The notes beneath the pieces were generated by a model. The model searched no databases. It was not told the origin of the DNA and saw only the letters and a list, made by a program, of their open reading frames with translations. From Candidatus Proelusimicrobium tauri (GTDB taxonomy: Bacteria > Elusimicrobiota > Elusimicrobia > Elusimicrobiales > Elusimicrobiaceae): a stretch of DNA of 64,000 nucleotides. The stretch is from contig DBYY01000009.1 of NCBI GenBank assembly GCA_002311025.1, positions 186,001-250,000 on the forward strand, in the 5' to 3' direction. Positions within the stretch are counted from its first letter, which is position 1, and the number at the start of each line of letters is the position of its first letter. This document shows, one piece after another, positions 6,269 to 14,844 of this stretch. The position numbers were made by a program, and so were the translations under genes.

Positions 6269-6922
6269 ATGACGGAACAGGAAATTGATAATTATTTAAA
6301 AGAAAGAGAAAAAGCGCAACAATTAGCACGGCTTAAAAGTATGGGTTGGCAACCAAAGTTTAATGCCTATTCTTTTGAAAAGGCAAGAATAAGTGAAGGC
6401 AACCGCAATAACTTTAATGCTTGCAAAGCATTTGTGGAAAAACCCGAAAACCTTTATATTTACGGAACTGCCGGAAACGGAAAGACTTACCTTGCTTGGT
6501 GCGCTCTTTTAGGGGCTTGTAATAAGCATAATGCAATAGGTAGGTTTATATCATGGGAAGATTTTGAAAGAGAGGTTTTAAAGGACTTTGATAACCGCTC
6601 CACGCAGTTTGTGGATAATCTTACCCGTTATAAATTTGTAGTGCTTGACGATATTTTTAGGGAAGCGGCAAGCAAGACAACCGAAACGGCCTTTGTGCGT
6701 TTTATAGATACTTGGGCAAATTCGCTCAAAAAGGGCTTAATTTTAACAAGTAATGATAGTTTGCAACAATTAGCCGCCAAAGTTAAAAATGACAGAGTAG
6801 TAAGCAGAATAGCGGCTTTAATGACTTACTTTGTGGAAAATACCGCACCTGATTACCGCACCGAAGGACTTGCTAAAAAAACAATTAAGGCAAATGAAAA
6901 GTTTAATTTTATGAACATTTAG
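6269..6922 (+). CDS. DnaC/IstB-like helicase loader ATPase
   Basis: 217 residues with Walker A GTAGNGKT (66-73), Walker B FVVLDDI (123-129) and a sensor-like LTSN near residue 160. The architecture and size match phage DnaC-like AAA+ loaders, which place the host replicative helicase at the phage origin. It follows the replication organiser by 32 bases with a GGAGTG ribosome site. No phage helicase is visible, so it probably loads the host DnaB. Confidence 0.85.
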   Translation: MTEQEIDNYLKEREKAQQLARLKSMGWQPKFNAYSFEKARISEGNRNNFNACKAFVEKPENLYIYGTAGNGKTYLAWCALLGACNKHNAIGRFISWEDFEREVLKDFDNRSTQFVDNLTRYKFVVLDDIFREAASKTTETAFVRFIDTWANSLKKGLILTSNDSLQQLAAKVKNDRVVSRIAALMTYFVENTAPDYRTEGLAKKTIKANEKFNFMNI

Positions 6923-6935
6923 AGAGGAAAGGAAA

Positions 6936-7370
6936 ATGACAATGGTTAAGTATTATTTGCATAGTTTAACTGAACTTTATGAAAATCTTAAATTTCAACA
7001 AAAAGTATATATTTCAGAAAACTGTTATTACAAGTTAGAGAACGGCATAATTCTTTATTATCGTGCAGGCAGATTAGAAGGAATGAATATGACTATTTGC
7101 AACATTGATGGTCTATACACTATTAGAGAAGCGCCGATAAAACTTGAAGTTGGTAAGTTTTATGTAAACCGAGAAGGTAAAAAAGTTGTTTGCTACTATA
7201 AATTTGTTCATAAAGAACGAGGTGTTTTATATAGTTTTATGGAAGTTGGCAAATGTGAAAACCCTACAAGATATAATGTTCAGCAAAGTGGAAGATTTTT
7301 CTATGCGGTAAATAAAGAATGTTCAAGAGATATTATTGATTATTGGAGCGAAGAAAATGCTACTAATTGA
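6936..7370 (+). CDS. Hypothetical protein, beta-rich, 144 residues
   Basis: Starts at an ATG preceded by AGGAAAGGAAA. The sequence is rich in Tyr, Lys and alternating hydrophobic residues, suggesting a beta fold (for example YKLENGIILYYRAGRLEG and KKVVCYYKFVHKERGVLYSFMEVG). No motif or signal peptide is seen. It ends the early operon region and overlaps a small ORF by 14 bases. Function unknown. Confidence 0.6.
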   Translation: MTMVKYYLHSLTELYENLKFQQKVYISENCYYKLENGIILYYRAGRLEGMNMTICNIDGLYTIREAPIKLEVGKFYVNREGKKVVCYYKFVHKERGVLYSFMEVGKCENPTRYNVQQSGRFFYAVNKECSRDIIDYWSEENATN

Positions 7371-7642
7371 TTTGCAAATAGAAAAAGCAGTAAAACACGC
7401 CGAACAAAAGCACCCTGTATTTGCCGAAGTGCTGTGATGATTGCCCGTTGGCAGTTCTTGATAAAGGTAAAGTATTTTGTATAGTCCATTGCCAACAAGT
7501 ATGTTGGACTACTGAAACAAGAGACCCACATTGCCCTTTAAGAGAGAGAAATGAAATTGAAAAAATAGACCACCTTAATGCACCTGTAAAATACAAAGAA
7601 ATATATATAAATAATGCAAAAAAAGAGGACGAAAATATATGA
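7357..7642 (+). pseudogene. Cys-rich small phage protein split by a frame change
   Basis: An ORF of 26 codons starts at an ATG at 7357 with GGAGCG upstream and ends at 7437. A second frame, open from TTG at 7421 to 7642, encodes LPKCCDDCPLAVLDKGKVFC and a further Cys-rich stretch. The second frame has no ribosome site of its own. The first has a good one but stops early. Joined by a +1 shift between about 7421 and 7434, they give one plausible protein of about 95 residues with several Cys pairs, a common small phage type. It may be a mutated gene, a true frameshift or a sequencing error. Confidence 0.45.
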
Positions 7643-8811
7643 TTATTGCCTATGTTTGCGATGAAAAATACCTGCCTTTGTTAAAGGTATCAATGGCAAG
7701 CGTCAAAAGATACAATAAAAATGTAGAATTTGCTATTTTGACTGATAAGCCATTTGAGGTAGAAGGCGCAAAGGTCTATACTTTTGCGCCGGACACCGAG
7801 CGTTTTAAGTTTAGGACAAAAGATAGAATGGGTGCAGGCGTATATTATAAACTATATTTGCCAAAATTGCCCTATGACAAAGTTTTATATATTGACTGCG
7901 ACATTCTTTGCCAAAGACCGCTAAAATCGCTTTGGGAGCAAGACTGCCCTTTTATATGCGGAACGGAAAGCCACACTTACGGTAAATTCCAAGCACAAGA
8001 GTTAGGGCTTCAAAAATACTGCCTTACAAGTATGATGTTAATGAATTTAAAAGCGTTAAGGCAAGCAAATTTTACGGAAGTATGCTTAAATAAACTTGCT
8101 GAAATAAATCCAAAATTCCACGACGAAACGATAATAAATGTATGCTTTAACGATAAAATTAAATTTATTGATAAAAAATACAATTACTGCAAAAGCCGAG
8201 AGTATGAAAACCCGATACCTGAAAGCGACGCTTATTTATTGCATTATATAGGCGCAAAGCAAAAAGAAGAAATGCTTAAAATAAATGATTTTTGCAGTTT
8301 ACAAATGCTCAAAGAATATTTAAAAGGCAAGAGCGTGGCTATTGTAGGCAATAGCGAAAAGATTTTAAGCCAAACGCACGGCGAAGAAATAGAAAGCCAC
8401 GATATTGTAATAAGATTTAACAAGGGCTACCCAAGCAGAAAGCCGGAAGCATTAGGCCAAAGGACTGATTTACTATTTTTGGCTTGCACTTTAAGCGATT
8501 ATGAGCTAAAGCAATTTAACGCAAAGTATCTTATAAGGCGGTCAAAGCTTTGCCAAAATATATGCGATTATAAAATATCTACAAGCGATAGAACAAGCTT
8601 AAAGCAAATCTTGGCACAGGCAAGCACAGGATTTATTGCTATCAATTTTGCTTTATCTGCTAATGCCAAAAATATTGACTTATACGGCTTTGATTTCTTT
8701 AAAAGCCCTACATACTATAATGAGCCAAACTATCAAACCTTGCATAATGGCAATAGCGAAGAAAGCAAAATATTAGAGTATCAAGCAGCGGGGCTTTTGA
8801 AAGTATGCTAA
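7639..8811 (+). CDS. Two-domain glycosyltransferase, GT8-like plus GT29/sialyltransferase-like
   Basis: 390 residues. Residues 1-215 resemble GT8: Asp86-Cys-Asp88 in YIDCDIL is the metal-binding DxD, and LLHYIGAKQK near 200-208 matches the conserved His motif. Residues 230-390 resemble the GT29 sialyltransferase fold: SVAIVGNSEKIL is the sialyl motif L start, SHDIVIRFN follows, and NIDLYGFDFF lies near the end. The two domains would add two sugars in sequence to one acceptor. It lies between early and late modules, not needed for virion building, so it is probably cargo that modifies the cell surface or a capsid glycan. The sugars are unknown. Confidence 0.75.
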   Translation: MIIAYVCDEKYLPLLKVSMASVKRYNKNVEFAILTDKPFEVEGAKVYTFAPDTERFKFRTKDRMGAGVYYKLYLPKLPYDKVLYIDCDILCQRPLKSLWEQDCPFICGTESHTYGKFQAQELGLQKYCLTSMMLMNLKALRQANFTEVCLNKLAEINPKFHDETIINVCFNDKIKFIDKKYNYCKSREYENPIPESDAYLLHYIGAKQKEEMLKINDFCSLQMLKEYLKGKSVAIVGNSEKILSQTHGEEIESHDIVIRFNKGYPSRKPEALGQRTDLLFLACTLSDYELKQFNAKYLIRRSKLCQNICDYKISTSDRTSLKQILAQASTGFIAINFALSANAKNIDLYGFDFFKSPTYYNEPNYQTLHNGNSEESKILEYQAAGLLKVC

Positions 8812-8840
8812 AGCCATTAAGCTTAACTAAAAAAAGACAC

Positions 8841-8869
8841 TTGACAAAAGTGTAAAAATATGCTATATT
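8841..8869 (+). promoter_or_regulatory. Consensus late promoter (PR'-like)
   Basis: TTGACA (8841-8846), a 17-base spacer ending in TGC, and TATATT (8864-8869) form a near-perfect sigma70 promoter with an extended -10. Start of transcription would be near 8876, only a few bases before a terminator hairpin. It precedes the packaging and structural genes. Confidence 0.8.
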
Positions 8870-8878
8870 ATTTGGCAG

Positions 8879-8925
8879 AAGACACCTTTTTGGGAGCGTA
8901 AAAGCTCCCTTGCGGTGTCTTTTTT
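8879..8925 (+). terminator. Intrinsic terminator immediately after the late promoter
   Basis: AAGACACC (8879-8886) pairs with GGTGTCTT (8914-8921), enclosing GGGAGC/GCTCCC (8892-8897 with 8904-8909), then a T run to 8925. Transcripts from the promoter at 8841 would end after about 50 bases unless antitermination occurs. Confidence 0.82.
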
Positions 8926-8969
8926 AATGTTTTCTTCTAGGCAAGCCCCTTAAAACAGGGAGCGTGTAA

Positions 8970-9257
8970 GTGCCGGAAAGCATTAAATTTGATAGTAATA
9001 ACTATCGTAAACATTCCGATAAAAACAAATCTTTAATACGCAAATCATTAAAAGAGTGCGGCGCAGGCCGTTCTATCATTACCGATAAAAACGGCGAAAT
9101 TATTGCCGGAAACGGCGTATATGAGCAAGCAAAAGCACTTAACATACCCCTTAAAATAATTGAAACTGACGGCAAAGAATTAGTTGTCGTAAAAAGAACT
9201 GACCTACAAACTACCGACGAAAAACGCAAAAAATTAGCAGAGTGGGGTTTAAGATAA
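8970..9257 (+). CDS. ParB-like N-terminal domain protein
   Basis: 95 residues from a GTG start with AGGGAGCG five bases upstream. DSNNYRKHSDKNKSLIRKSLKECGAGRSIITDKNGEIIAGNGVYEQAKAL matches the small ParB/Srx-like domain, including the GN-x-x-YEQAK segment, that phages often encode just before the terminase. In those phages it is often fused to a DNA methylase; here it stands alone and is short. It may bind DNA or nucleotides in packaging, but its role is not established. It overlaps the next gene by one base. Confidence 0.68.
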   Translation: MPESIKFDSNNYRKHSDKNKSLIRKSLKECGAGRSIITDKNGEIIAGNGVYEQAKALNIPLKIIETDGKELVVVKRTDLQTTDEKRKKLAEWGLR

Positions 9258-9604
9258 TGCCTAAAGGCGATAATCCTAATAGCAGGGCTAATCTCAGGCC
9301 TATCACCAAGAAAACGGCAAGAGAGTTAGGAAGAAAAGGCGCAGCGGTAAGTAATGCTAAACAAAAGGCCGCCAAAACCTTTAGGGAAGAACTAAAAGCC
9401 CTTTTAGAAATGGAAATTGCTAATAGTAAAGGCGAAAAGGTAAGCACGCGCAAAGCAATAAGCACGGCTTTAATTAAAGAAGCAATTAGTGGCAATTATA
9501 GAGCATTTGCAGAAATAAGAGATACGATAGGCGAAAAACCTATTGAGCAGCAAGAAGTATCAATAAAAGAGCCACGCAGATTTGTATTTGAAATAAAAAA
9601 GTAA
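9257..9604 (+). CDS. Probable terminase small subunit
   Basis: 115 residues. It begins GDNPNSRANLRPITKKTARELGRKGAAVSN, a basic helix pair typical of proteins encoded directly before the large terminase, and continues with helices and IRDTIGEKPIE. The sequence type and position suggest the DNA-recognition subunit of the packaging motor. The start at 9257 overlaps the previous stop (TAATG); a GTG at 9242 is possible but would overlap more. Confidence 0.62.
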   Translation: MPKGDNPNSRANLRPITKKTARELGRKGAAVSNAKQKAAKTFREELKALLEMEIANSKGEKVSTRKAISTALIKEAISGNYRAFAEIRDTIGEKPIEQQEVSIKEPRRFVFEIKK

Positions 9605-9613
9605 GGTGCAACA

Positions 9614-10834
9614 ATGCAGGAAACTAAAATTGTTTGCACTTCGGTCTTTGAAAAGAATTACCACAATAGCAGTCCAGTAGTGGTTAATGTAGGTGGTGTA
9701 AGGTCAAGTAAATCTTGGAGCATAGCGCAATGTATAAATGCTTATGCTTTAGAGTTTGCGGGCTTAAAGATAGGTATATGCCGAAAGGTAGCAAGCACTT
9801 TAACAAGTTCGGTAGTCCGTCCTTTTATAAGTGTGGCTAATACTTTTGACGCTTGGAGCGAAAATAACTTCAATAAAAGCGAAAGATATTATACCTATGA
9901 TTTAGCAGACGGAAACCCGATTAAAAGCACTATCCAATTCTTTGGACTTGACGATATTGAAAAAATAAAGTCCACCGAGTTTAATTTAATATGGATGGAA
10001 GAAGCGACGGCCTTTGCTTATGATGATTATGTCTTTTTAAAAACAAGGTTATCAGCGCAAAAGCCAAGCGGTTGGAAGCAAAATCAAATCATATTAAGTT
10101 TAAACCCGAGCGATGCAAAAGGTTGGATACGCACCAAGTTATTGCCTCAAAAAGAAGTTTGCCTTATTGAAAGCACTTATAAAGATAATCCCTTTTTGAG
10201 TGCAGAATATATAAAAGGCTTGCTTTTAATGGCAGAAACAAACCCCCGAATGTATGAAATGCTTGTTTTAAATAAATGGGGCGTAAGTGAAGGGCGTGTC
10301 TTTGATAAATGGGAACTATATGATGAAAGCACCGCACCGCAAAATTATGACCAAGTATTATATGGTTTGGACTTTGGCTTTAATCACCCGACTGCTTTAA
10401 TTGAGTGCAGTTTTAAAGATAATGCAGTCTATCTAAAAGAAGTCATATATCAGAGGCACTTAAATAATGGCGAGTTAATAACACTAATGGATAATCTAGG
10501 GGTAAATAAAACCCTTACAATGATAGCAGATAGCGCAGAACCCGCAAGAATTGACGAGATATTTAATAAGGGTTATACAAGGGTAGAAGGCATTAAAAAA
10601 ATTGATGTGGTAAAAACAATAGAAATAGTTAAGAAATACAAGATTTACATTCATAAAGATAGTAAGAATTTGCAAAGCGAGTTTGACGGCTACGAGTGGA
10701 AGAAGAATTTAGCAGGCGAATATTTAGATAAATTAGAGCCGGATAAACAACACGACGACGCAATAGCAGCAGTAAGATATGCAGTTCAATATTACGATAA
10801 TAATGCAGGAGTAAAAGCGTTTTATGCTTATTAA
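9614..10834 (+). CDS. terL: Terminase large subunit
   Basis: 406 residues. ATPase: GGVRSSKSW (27-35) is a variant Walker A, and LIWMEEATAF gives Walker B with Glu129 and Glu130. Nuclease: Asp253 in GLDFGFNHPTA, Asp306 in ADSAEP and Asp381-Asp382 in KQHDDAIAAVRYA are the three acidic sites of the RNase H-like cutting domain. It pumps and cuts phage DNA into the prohead. PBSX/Terminase_3-like. It overlaps the portal gene by 11 bases. Confidence 0.93.
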   Translation: MQETKIVCTSVFEKNYHNSSPVVVNVGGVRSSKSWSIAQCINAYALEFAGLKIGICRKVASTLTSSVVRPFISVANTFDAWSENNFNKSERYYTYDLADGNPIKSTIQFFGLDDIEKIKSTEFNLIWMEEATAFAYDDYVFLKTRLSAQKPSGWKQNQIILSLNPSDAKGWIRTKLLPQKEVCLIESTYKDNPFLSAEYIKGLLLMAETNPRMYEMLVLNKWGVSEGRVFDKWELYDESTAPQNYDQVLYGLDFGFNHPTALIECSFKDNAVYLKEVIYQRHLNNGELITLMDNLGVNKTLTMIADSAEPARIDEIFNKGYTRVEGIKKIDVVKTIEIVKKYKIYIHKDSKNLQSEFDGYEWKKNLAGEYLDKLEPDKQHDDAIAAVRYAVQYYDNNAGVKAFYAY

Positions 10835-12908
10835 AAAAATTAAAGATGTAGCCAAAAAGTTTTTTGGCGGAACAGGCGAAATAGCAGAAGCAGGCGGTAT
10901 GCGTGCTTGGATTACAATGGCAGGCAGAGAATTAAGACCGGAAGAAAGAAACGGCTTTGAAGCGGCTGCCGTGCGTGCTATTGTAAACGCTGCTTGCAAC
11001 GGCGAAATAAGATTAAACAATGCCGACGGCTCAAATATACCTTATGTTCGCAAGGGTATAAATCCTTTGCTTGATTTGCTTTACCAACCTTGCCCTGCTT
11101 TCAATGAAAACATTTTTAAACAAATTATCGTAAGCCAAGCTTTAGTTTTTGGCAATATCTTTTTGCTTAAAGACGCAAGAGATAGTCAGGGCAGACCAAC
11201 CCGCTTAATACCTATACCGCAACCCTGCATAGAGCCGTTATTTGATACATACGGCTTTCCTTATGCCTATAAAGTCAATACAATAGCAGGCTCTTTTACT
11301 GCACCAAAAGAAGATATTATACACATTTACGAAGGTAATGCTTTAAGTCTTTTTTGGGGGCAAAGCAGAATGTTAAGGTGCGCTATTGATAGCCAAATAA
11401 TGAATAGCGCAAAGGTTTTCAATTTATCCTTCTTTAGAAATGGCGCAAGTGTAGGCGGTATTATTTCCTATCCCGAAAATGTAAGGTTAAACGAGCAAGA
11501 AATACAAGAAATGCTAGCTTACTTTAACGACCAACATCAAGGGAGCGAAAAGGCACACCGCACCGCTATTTTACAAAAGGGCGGAAAATTTGAAAGCTTT
11601 AAAACAAGCCATAAAGATATGGAATACGGCGAGGGCTTAAAGTTCCACCAACAACAAATTTTAAGTATTGCAGGCGTTCCGCCCGCTCTTGTCGGCTTAT
11701 TTGAATTTGCCCCGCAATTTAACACAAAAGAGCAACAAAAGATTTTCTACGAAACAAATGTAATACCCTTAATGCGTTTAGTAGCAGACGCTTTATCAGA
11801 GGAACTTGTGCCGGACTTTTACAAGAATGAAGAAGTATATATCAATTATGACTTTAGCAAAGTAAAAGCATTAGAGCCGGACTGGAATGAGCTTGCCGAC
11901 GCTGCTTTAAAATTATCTCAAAAATGGCCTTTAAATGAAGTGCGTGATGTTTTGGGCTTGCCTTTCAAAGATGTAGCAGGGGGCGACGAGCCGCCAAGCC
12001 CTGTATTATCTGCTTTTGGCTTAAACGCACAAGTGCAAGATACTAAAGCTTTAGAAAGCAAAAAGGTAAGACTATTTAGGCCAAGCCCCGCTCAAATGAA
12101 ACGCCACAAAGCGCAAAAAATAGTTTTTATTGAAGAACAAGGCGAAGTAATGCGCAAAAGTATAGAGAGCCATTTTGCTTTACAAGCTGATTTAGTTAAA
12201 AACTATTTAAGCGATTTAGACAAAGAATTTAACTATAACGCTTGCTTTGGCTCAATGGTAGAACAAAGGGATTTATTACTTGCGGTAAAAGTGCCTGCAA
12301 TAGCGGAAATATTTACCGCCGCTACTGAATTTGAGCAAGCATATTTGCAAAGCTTAAAGCCCGAAAAAGACTATAAATTTAAAAGCAAAAAAGATATGGC
12401 AAGCAGAGTAGAACAATGGGCTAAAATACACGCTTTTAAATGGGCTGATAGTATAGAGCATACTACTTTTGAAAGAATTGACCGCATTATAACGCTTGGT
12501 AATGAACAAGGAATGTCTAACCGAGATATAAACAATATTATTTTGCAGTTCTTTAGTGAAGAAGGTTATGAGCCAAGCAAACTAACGCCAAACGAAAATG
12601 GCGCAAATATAAGCATTTTAGATAGGGTAAAAACTATTGTTCAAACGGAAACAAGAGCAACTATATCAGAAGCCCAGCTTGAAGCTTTTAGAAGCACGCC
12701 GTTTGTTAATGGTAAAGGGTGGCTTACCACAATGGGCGTAAGCGACCACCACGAAGGACATTTAGAAATGGACGGTCAAGAGGTTGGCGTTGACGAAGAA
12801 TTTATAAATCCTATTACAAATCAAAGAACGCAAGCACCAAGTCAATTTGGCACGGCTGACCAAGATATTAATTGCCTTTGTGATAATTACCCTATTGTAA
12901 TAGATTAA
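10824..12908 (+). CDS. Portal protein fused to MuF-like head morphogenesis domain
   Basis: 694 residues. Residues 1-410 fit the HK97-type portal (IPIPQPCIEPLFDTYGFPYAYKV, then QQQILSIAGVPPALVGLFEF and a helical wing). From about residue 560 the sequence changes to a Mu gpF/SPP1 gp7-like domain: RVKTIVQTETRATISEAQLEAF followed by a Cys/His-containing end (DHHEGHLEMDGQEV, DINCLCDNYPIVID). Most phages encode these as two genes, so the fusion is notable. The portal is the DNA channel and the MuF part probably sits inside the head. Overlaps terL, indicating coupling. Confidence 0.85.
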   Translation: MLIKKIKDVAKKFFGGTGEIAEAGGMRAWITMAGRELRPEERNGFEAAAVRAIVNAACNGEIRLNNADGSNIPYVRKGINPLLDLLYQPCPAFNENIFKQIIVSQALVFGNIFLLKDARDSQGRPTRLIPIPQPCIEPLFDTYGFPYAYKVNTIAGSFTAPKEDIIHIYEGNALSLFWGQSRMLRCAIDSQIMNSAKVFNLSFFRNGASVGGIISYPENVRLNEQEIQEMLAYFNDQHQGSEKAHRTAILQKGGKFESFKTSHKDMEYGEGLKFHQQQILSIAGVPPALVGLFEFAPQFNTKEQQKIFYETNVIPLMRLVADALSEELVPDFYKNEEVYINYDFSKVKALEPDWNELADAALKLSQKWPLNEVRDVLGLPFKDVAGGDEPPSPVLSAFGLNAQVQDTKALESKKVRLFRPSPAQMKRHKAQKIVFIEEQGEVMRKSIESHFALQADLVKNYLSDLDKEFNYNACFGSMVEQRDLLLAVKVPAIAEIFTAATEFEQAYLQSLKPEKDYKFKSKKDMASRVEQWAKIHAFKWADSIEHTTFERIDRIITLGNEQGMSNRDINNIILQFFSEEGYEPSKLTPNENGANISILDRVKTIVQTETRATISEAQLEAFRSTPFVNGKGWLTTMGVSDHHEGHLEMDGQEVGVDEEFINPITNQRTQAPSQFGTADQDINCLCDNYPIVID

Positions 12909-12927
12909 AGAATTTGAGGTGCATAAA

Positions 12928-13575
12928 ATGGAAATTGAAACAAAAAAAGTTAAAAGCAAAATAAGCAATAAATTAGTAGATATTGCCGATTTTAAAGCCG
13001 TTGAAAGAGAAGACGGCACGCTTGAAATTAGCGGCTATGCTAATACAAAGCATATAGCCGATAGATACGGCGATATTCCTACCGAATATAACCGCTCTTA
13101 TGTTTACGACATTAACGAGTTTTTGAAAAACCCGATAATGTTATTAAATCACGACGCCGACATTAAAAATGTAGCTGGCTCTTTTGTGGAAATTAAAGAA
13201 GACGACAAGGGTTTATTTGTAAGAGGTATCTTTACTAAATCTGATTTACCGATAATGGAACACGCAAGAACGCTAATCAGAGAAGGCCATTTAAAAACTT
13301 TCTCTATCGGCGGTATTTGGCTATATGAAGATTTAGAAAACCCCGCACACTTAACGCTTGCAAAGATTTATGAAATTTCAATAGTGGCTATTCCTGCTGA
13401 CCCTAATGCGACATTTGCACCTACCGAAAAAGGCGCAGAAAAGGCAGAAGAAAAAGCCCAAGCAGTAGAAGAAGTTAAAGCGGATTATACACCGCTTAAA
13501 GATAAAATCACTTTGTTTGAAATAAAACAAAAATTAGAAAAAGCCCGCAAAAATATCGGGCAAGGAGCTAAATAA
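12928..13575 (+). CDS. HK97-family prohead protease (S78)
   Basis: 215 residues from the ATG at 12928, with GAGGTG six bases upstream. LNHDAD gives the catalytic His75, and LKTFSIGG gives Ser126, as in the herpesvirus-like S78 fold; ISIVAIPADPNATFA is the conserved C-terminal strand. It should cut the N-terminal delta region from the capsid protein encoded next. Its stop overlaps the capsid start by one base. The C-terminal 60 residues are a charged helix that may act as scaffold. Confidence 0.9.
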   Translation: MEIETKKVKSKISNKLVDIADFKAVEREDGTLEISGYANTKHIADRYGDIPTEYNRSYVYDINEFLKNPIMLLNHDADIKNVAGSFVEIKEDDKGLFVRGIFTKSDLPIMEHARTLIREGHLKTFSIGGIWLYEDLENPAHLTLAKIYEISIVAIPADPNATFAPTEKGAEKAEEKAQAVEEVKADYTPLKDKITLFEIKQKLEKARKNIGQGAK

Positions 13576-14759
13576 TGGACGATAATAAAATCCAAAATCA
13601 GCCCGCAGATAACGGGCTTAAAGAAGTATCTGCAAAAATGGATACTTTACTTTCCGGCTTGGAAAAATCTAATGCAGCCGCAGAAGAAAACGCTAAAGCC
13701 GCAAAAGAAGCTAAAGAATTAGCAGAAAAAGCACTTAATGAAGCAGTAGCCGCAAAGAACGCACACCCTGTAAACTTTGCCCCTGTTTCTGAAAAGAAAG
13801 CCGACAAACAAGAAGGCAACGCTAAATTCCGCAAATTCTTGGAAGATGTTAAAGAAGCTAAATTTAATGCGAAAGTTAAAGCAGCTTTAAGCACCGATAC
13901 TGAAACAGGTAGCGTAATTGTTCCTACTGATTATGTGCCTACTTTAGTTGATTTGCTTGTTAAATATCCTTCTATGGTTGCAGACGCATTTAGACTTAAT
14001 TGGGGTTTAGTTGGCAACGAAAGAGATATTCCGAATTTAGCCGCAAGACCTGAAGTCGCAGTTGTCGGCGAAGGTAATGCTAAACCTGTAAGCAACCCTG
14101 TCTTTGCTACAATTCACCAAAAGCTTGTCAAAGCCGCTGCTATTGTAGTTTGGACTAGAGAACTTGCAAGCGACGCTATGATAGATTTACAGGCATTACT
14201 TCCTTCTATCATTGGCCCGCAATTTACAACCTACCTTGATAAATGGTTATTTCAAGGCAACGGCACAGGCCACGCAGGTATTTTTAATGCTTCCGGCGTT
14301 ATTGTTCCCGAAGGCATTACAACTGTAGCAGACCTTATTGCTCTTAAAACTGCTGCCCCTTACAATGTAAGAGCCACAGGTAAATTCTATATTGAAATTT
14401 CCTTGTATGGTCAATTAGCTTCTATCGCAAGATTAAGCGCACCTTCTTGGCTTACTTATGAAAACGGCGTTATGAGAATTGACGGCTCTGAAGTTGTAGC
14501 AGTTGACGCTTCAATTATCGGCAAAAAAGGCCGTGCCTGCTTCGGCGATATGAGAAATGTTATCTTCTCACCCAAAGGCGATTTGGTTGTTCGCTGGTCT
14601 GATATGGCTACTATCGTTGATAATAGCGGTCAAAGCCCTGTTACCCATAACCTTTACCAAGAAAACAAAGAAGCTTACTTATTTGAAATGCGTGCTGATA
14701 TCTCTGTCGTTGGTAATGTTTGGACAGTCGCTGAACTTTCTGAAGAAAGCGGCTCATAA
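13575..14759 (+). CDS. HK97-fold major capsid protein
   Basis: 394 residues. The first 100 are a coiled-coil rich in Ala, Glu and Lys, the delta domain that acts as scaffold and is removed by the protease. Then AALSTDTETGSVIVPTDYVPTLVDLL starts the shell domain, with the E-loop and P-domain type segments (IPNLAARPEVAVVGEGN, GRACFGDMRNVIFS) of the HK97 family. It builds the icosahedral head. A hairpin follows the gene. Confidence 0.92.
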   Translation: MDDNKIQNQPADNGLKEVSAKMDTLLSGLEKSNAAAEENAKAAKEAKELAEKALNEAVAAKNAHPVNFAPVSEKKADKQEGNAKFRKFLEDVKEAKFNAKVKAALSTDTETGSVIVPTDYVPTLVDLLVKYPSMVADAFRLNWGLVGNERDIPNLAARPEVAVVGEGNAKPVSNPVFATIHQKLVKAAAIVVWTRELASDAMIDLQALLPSIIGPQFTTYLDKWLFQGNGTGHAGIFNASGVIVPEGITTVADLIALKTAAPYNVRATGKFYIEISLYGQLASIARLSAPSWLTYENGVMRIDGSEVVAVDASIIGKKGRACFGDMRNVIFSPKGDLVVRWSDMATIVDNSGQSPVTHNLYQENKEAYLFEMRADISVVGNVWTVAELSEESGS

Positions 14760-14792
14760 TTTAAAAATGCTTGTCTTTAAGGCAACGCACGA

Positions 14793-14828
14793 GGTCGGCG
14801 GGGAGCGAAATGCTCCCCCACCCCGACC
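14793..14828 (+). repeat. Two-tier hairpin after the capsid gene
   Basis: GGTCGG (14793-14798) pairs with CCGACC (14823-14828) and encloses GGGGAGC/GCTCCCC (14800-14806 with 14812-14818). There is no T run, so it may protect the capsid mRNA end or partly stop transcription. The inner stem closely resembles that of the terminator at 8892-8909. Confidence 0.6.
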
Positions 14829-14844
14829 GAAAAGGAGTTAGATT

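Noticed and set aside
14767..14841. Short ORF (MLVFKATHEVGGERN and onward) after the capsid gene
   Set aside because: It lies across the two-tier hairpin and has no ribosome site; the hairpin explains the sequence better.
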